From Thermogemmatispora tikiterensis (GTDB lineage Bacteria > Chloroflexota > Ktedonobacteria > Ktedonobacterales > Ktedonobacteraceae): a DNA stretch of 64,000 nucleotides. A model generated the notes under the pieces. The model did no database searches. It had not been told where the DNA came from and saw only the letters and a program-made list of their open reading frames with translations. Positions 61,597-64,000 of this stretch are shown here, piece by piece (position 1 is the first letter of the stretch; every line of letters starts with the position of its first letter). The stretch is from positions 574,015 through 638,014 of the forward strand of contig NZ_MCIF01000002.1 of NCBI RefSeq assembly GCF_003268475.1. The letters run 5' to 3'. The position numbers and the translations under genes were made by a program.

Positions 61597-63789
61597 TTAC
61601 TCCTGGCCGAGCGATGTGGCGATCTCGCCTTCTGATGAAGGAGCCTGCTCGGGCGAAGCTGGGCTGGATACTGAGCCGACCAGAGCAGCGCGCGATCTAT
61701 GTGGCCAACGCGGGAACATGCGCGGGAGGCGCCCCCGCCGATAGAGTTGCCAGCCGGCCAGCCAGAGCAGCAGCGTCAGCAGGCCGAGCGCAGCAAGGGC
61801 CGCGCCGCGCAGCACCGAGGCGGGACGATAGAGGTAACTGAGCGTGTGCGTCCCCGGTCCGACGCGGATAGCCGGCATCAGGCCAGCGAAGCTCTGCACT
61901 GGCACACGTTGCCCGTCGAGTAGGGCGATCCAGCCTGGGTAGGCTGTCGTGGCCACCACCAGATAGCCGCCGGTGGCGCTGGTCTCGCGGAAGCTCTGTT
62001 CATCGTCCTGCAGGCGCAGCAGCTGGATCGTCGCCGGCAGAAGCTGGTAATGGTCCAGACTTGGCAGTTGGCCATTTGAGCCGGGACGCAGCAAGTAAGC
62101 CGGTCCGGCGTCCAGACTATTGCGGTAGAGGAAGGTCCCATCAATCTTGCCGGCGAGGAGCAGATGGCTGTCCTGGAGCGGGCGCTTGGAGACCAGCACC
62201 GTGACGTGCAGCAGGCCAAGGAGACGCGGGTCAGGCTGGACCCAGGGAGCATCGTAGGGAACCCGCTGCTGATAGCCGGTGCTGTAGTAGCCGCCAGCGC
62301 GATCCATATACTGGACGTAGGCGCCGATCAAGAGCGGATCGGCGCCGTCGGCCAGGCGCAGCTCCAGCTCAGCCGCCGTCAGTTGGGGAATATTCTCCTG
62401 CACGCCATAGATACGTCCATTACCGGCTAATTGCTGCGCCGCCAGAGCGACCCGCGAGGGCCTCGTGATGAGGCTCACTGAACCAACCTGTGAGTAGCGC
62501 TGATCGAGCAGCACCAGGTTAGTCGCGACCAAGGCCAGCAAGAGAACCCCCACGGCCAGGCTCGCGACACGGCTCTGCCGCCGTAGCGCCTGGGTCAGGG
62601 TGCTGGCGCCCAGGCCAGCCAGCAGCGCGAGACCCAGCAGGCCCAGGAACCAGATGCGGGCCAGACCGCGGAAGCGGTCGAAGCCGGGCAGGACATAGTG
62701 AGCCACCAGGTAGACCCACGAAGCCTGACCCATAGCCAGACTGGCGACCAGTACCACCCCCAGAACCAACGGCCAGGTTTTACGCATGCGACTGACGAAA
62801 CCGAAAACCGCCAGGCAGAGCACACTCAGGCCCGGGGCGACCATGCCCTCCCAGGTTATCCAGCCCAGTGGTGGCTCGTTCACCAGAGAGTGAAGAAACT
62901 GTGTCAGTGTGATCTGATCCTTGGGATGCAGGGCGTAGGCCCTCGTCGAGTAGCGCATCAACTCCAGCAGTGGCAGGAGATGGATACCAGCCAGGGCTAC
63001 GCCCAGACTGCAGGCCACGAGCAGGCCGGTAGCAGAGAACAGAGCTGGACGCCAGCCCTCCTGCCTGGCCTGCTGCAGCAGGAGCCAGGCAGCGACAGTG
63101 GCCAGCATCAGCAGGCCATAATAGGCCATCTGCGGATGGCCGGCCAGCAAGGTCATAGCCACGCAGAGGGCCAGGGCCGGACCCCAGCGTAGCGGCTGGC
63201 GCACGGTGGCCCAGGTGGTCAGCGCCAGCCAGGGGTACCAGCAGACCGTCTGCATGATGGTCACGTGGCCGGCTCCCAGGTGGCTGATCAGGCGCGGCGT
63301 CGCCATATAGCTGATCGCCGCCACCAGCGCCGGCCAGCGCGGCAGCGCGAGCACGCGGCGCGCCAGTAGCAGTGTTCCCAACCCCGCCCAGAAGAAATGC
63401 AGCGTCATCAATACAAAGAAGTAATTGCGCAGTGAGAAGAAATGCACCAGTTGCGTCGGCGGATAGAAAAGAGCTGCCAGAGGATCGGCGCCCAGGGGTA
63501 GGCCACCCCCGAAATAGGGATTCCACAGAGGGAAGCGATGCGCCTGAGCAACTGTACGCTGTAGCTCCAGAACCATCGGCCAGTGGCTCACCACGAGATC
63601 GCTGCCGGGCCAGGCGGCCACCAGCTGGTCGTCACTCACTGGGGCGGGCCACTGGATCAACAGCCCCACCAGCAGCAGTAGCGCCACCTGAGCGGCGCCA
63701 ACCAGCCAGCGCTTTAACCACGGCCCGAGTGTGCTCACTCTCCTCGATGCTTGCTGCAGATACCGTGAAGATAGCTGGGGATAGTCCAT
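61597..63789 (-). CDS. YfhO-family membrane protein (GT-C-like)
   Basis: 730 residues with about 12 membrane helices in the first 450 residues. The first outer loop has VSDDQLVAAWPGSDLVVSHWPM and FPLWNPYFGGGLPLGADPLAALFYPP, the signature of YfhO/bactoprenol glycosyltransferase-like proteins. A soluble beta-rich domain (about 450-680) and a last helix (ALAALGLLTLLLWLAGWQLY) follow. YfhO proteins are tied to glycosylation of lipoteichoic acid or other envelope polymers. AAAGG lies about ten bases before the ATG. Confidence 0.82.
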   Translation of the reverse strand: MDYPQLSSRYLQQASRRVSTLGPWLKRWLVGAAQVALLLLVGLLIQWPAPVSDDQLVAAWPGSDLVVSHWPMVLELQRTVAQAHRFPLWNPYFGGGLPLGADPLAALFYPPTQLVHFFSLRNYFFVLMTLHFFWAGLGTLLLARRVLALPRWPALVAAISYMATPRLISHLGAGHVTIMQTVCWYPWLALTTWATVRQPLRWGPALALCVAMTLLAGHPQMAYYGLLMLATVAAWLLLQQARQEGWRPALFSATGLLVACSLGVALAGIHLLPLLELMRYSTRAYALHPKDQITLTQFLHSLVNEPPLGWITWEGMVAPGLSVLCLAVFGFVSRMRKTWPLVLGVVLVASLAMGQASWVYLVAHYVLPGFDRFRGLARIWFLGLLGLALLAGLGASTLTQALRRQSRVASLAVGVLLLALVATNLVLLDQRYSQVGSVSLITRPSRVALAAQQLAGNGRIYGVQENIPQLTAAELELRLADGADPLLIGAYVQYMDRAGGYYSTGYQQRVPYDAPWVQPDPRLLGLLHVTVLVSKRPLQDSHLLLAGKIDGTFLYRNSLDAGPAYLLRPGSNGQLPSLDHYQLLPATIQLLRLQDDEQSFRETSATGGYLVVATTAYPGWIALLDGQRVPVQSFAGLMPAIRVGPGTHTLSYLYRPASVLRGAALAALGLLTLLLWLAGWQLYRRGRLPRMFPRWPHRSRAALVGSVSSPASPEQAPSSEGEIATSLGQE

Positions 63790-64000
63790 TGCTTTCTACG
63801 CCTTTCTTCTTGCAAGCATTTCCGTAGATAGAGAGACGCTTGAAAAGGGGTAAATGTTCCTCCGTAGGATTCAGAACGACTTGTAGAGGGGAGGGCATCG
63901 GCAGACGACAAAACTGGCTAAAGAATGGGAGAACGGACGGGATGGGCCAGGTCAGAAGGTCAGCCAATCAAGAGATGTTCGTGTCCCTACAAGCGCAAGG

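Noticed and set aside
1..64000. tRNA, rRNA, CRISPR, insertion sequences or prophage genes
   Set aside because: I saw no cloverleaf-like sequence, repeat-spacer array, transposase or phage structural gene; all repeats found are short operators, stems or one in-gene minisatellite.
63790..64000. Minus-strand frame of 111 codons at the right end
   Set aside because: It overlaps the start of the YfhO-type gene in another frame and has no domain; I treat the region as the leader of that gene.

Overview
The window is a G+C-rich stretch of bacterial chromosome, dense with metabolic, transport and regulatory genes. It has no rRNA, tRNA, CRISPR array, prophage or recognisable insertion sequence. The mix suggests a spore- or filament-forming soil or thermophilic bacterium of the Chloroflexota, most likely Ktedonobacteria (Thermogemmatispora-like). 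It includes an XRE-type HTH fused to a GAF-like domain, many MerR/LacI/TetR/ArsR/XRE regulators, large GT-C and YfhO membrane enzymes, a TMEM175-type channel, a nadB-nadC-nadA operon and galactan degradation genes. This assignment is inference; no marker gene in the window proves it.

Layout. 1-1.8 kb: a decayed MFS remnant and an intact MFS exporter, then about 1 kb without a convincing gene. 2.9-9.3 kb: a complete phosphotransferase system. Ascorbate-type EIIC/EIIB/EIIA genes run leftward; a MerR/GyrI regulator, a mannose-type EIIA, HPr and Enzyme I run rightward. The two arms diverge from a pair of mirror-image promoters with 19-bp spacers. 9.5-16.2 kb: a response regulator/histidine kinase pair and an NMT1/TauT-type ABC importer with a structured leader. 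16.8-23.4 kb: three SAM methyltransferases, two of them close paralogues with matching promoters, plus a carboxylesterase and a PHP phosphoesterase. 23.5-37.3 kb: a GT-C glycosyltransferase, an HD hydrolase, a Bcr-type drug exporter, a zinc sensor/CDF exporter pair, small membrane and regulatory genes, a second-type ClpP, a GH16-like protein and an orphan CmtR-type Cd/Pb sensor.

37.5-46.6 kb: a galactan utilisation locus comparable to ganSPQAB. An importer (binding protein and two permeases) and a secreted GH53 endo-galactanase run leftward; a LacI repressor and a GH35 beta-galactosidase run rightward. They diverge from a perfect 30-bp inverted repeat that places identical operators inside two identical promoters. 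46.8-50.1 kb: a DoxX/TetR divergent pair, a GH18 protein and YjbQ. 50.3-54.1 kb: the de novo NAD operon nadB-nadC-nadA with two matching palindromic operators. 54.5-63.8 kb: a TMEM175-type channel, an amidohydrolase/decarboxylase, a Bcp peroxiredoxin, a lipoprotein, a hotdog thioesterase, an MFS exporter, an SDR and a YfhO-type membrane protein.

The most notable feature is the regulatory DNA. At least six loci carry clean palindromic operators or mirrored promoters that can be read directly: PTS, gan, nad, TetR/DoxX, the XRE gene, and the NMT1 importer leader. Intergenic stretches over 300 bases not listed below showed only the promoters or hairpins described.
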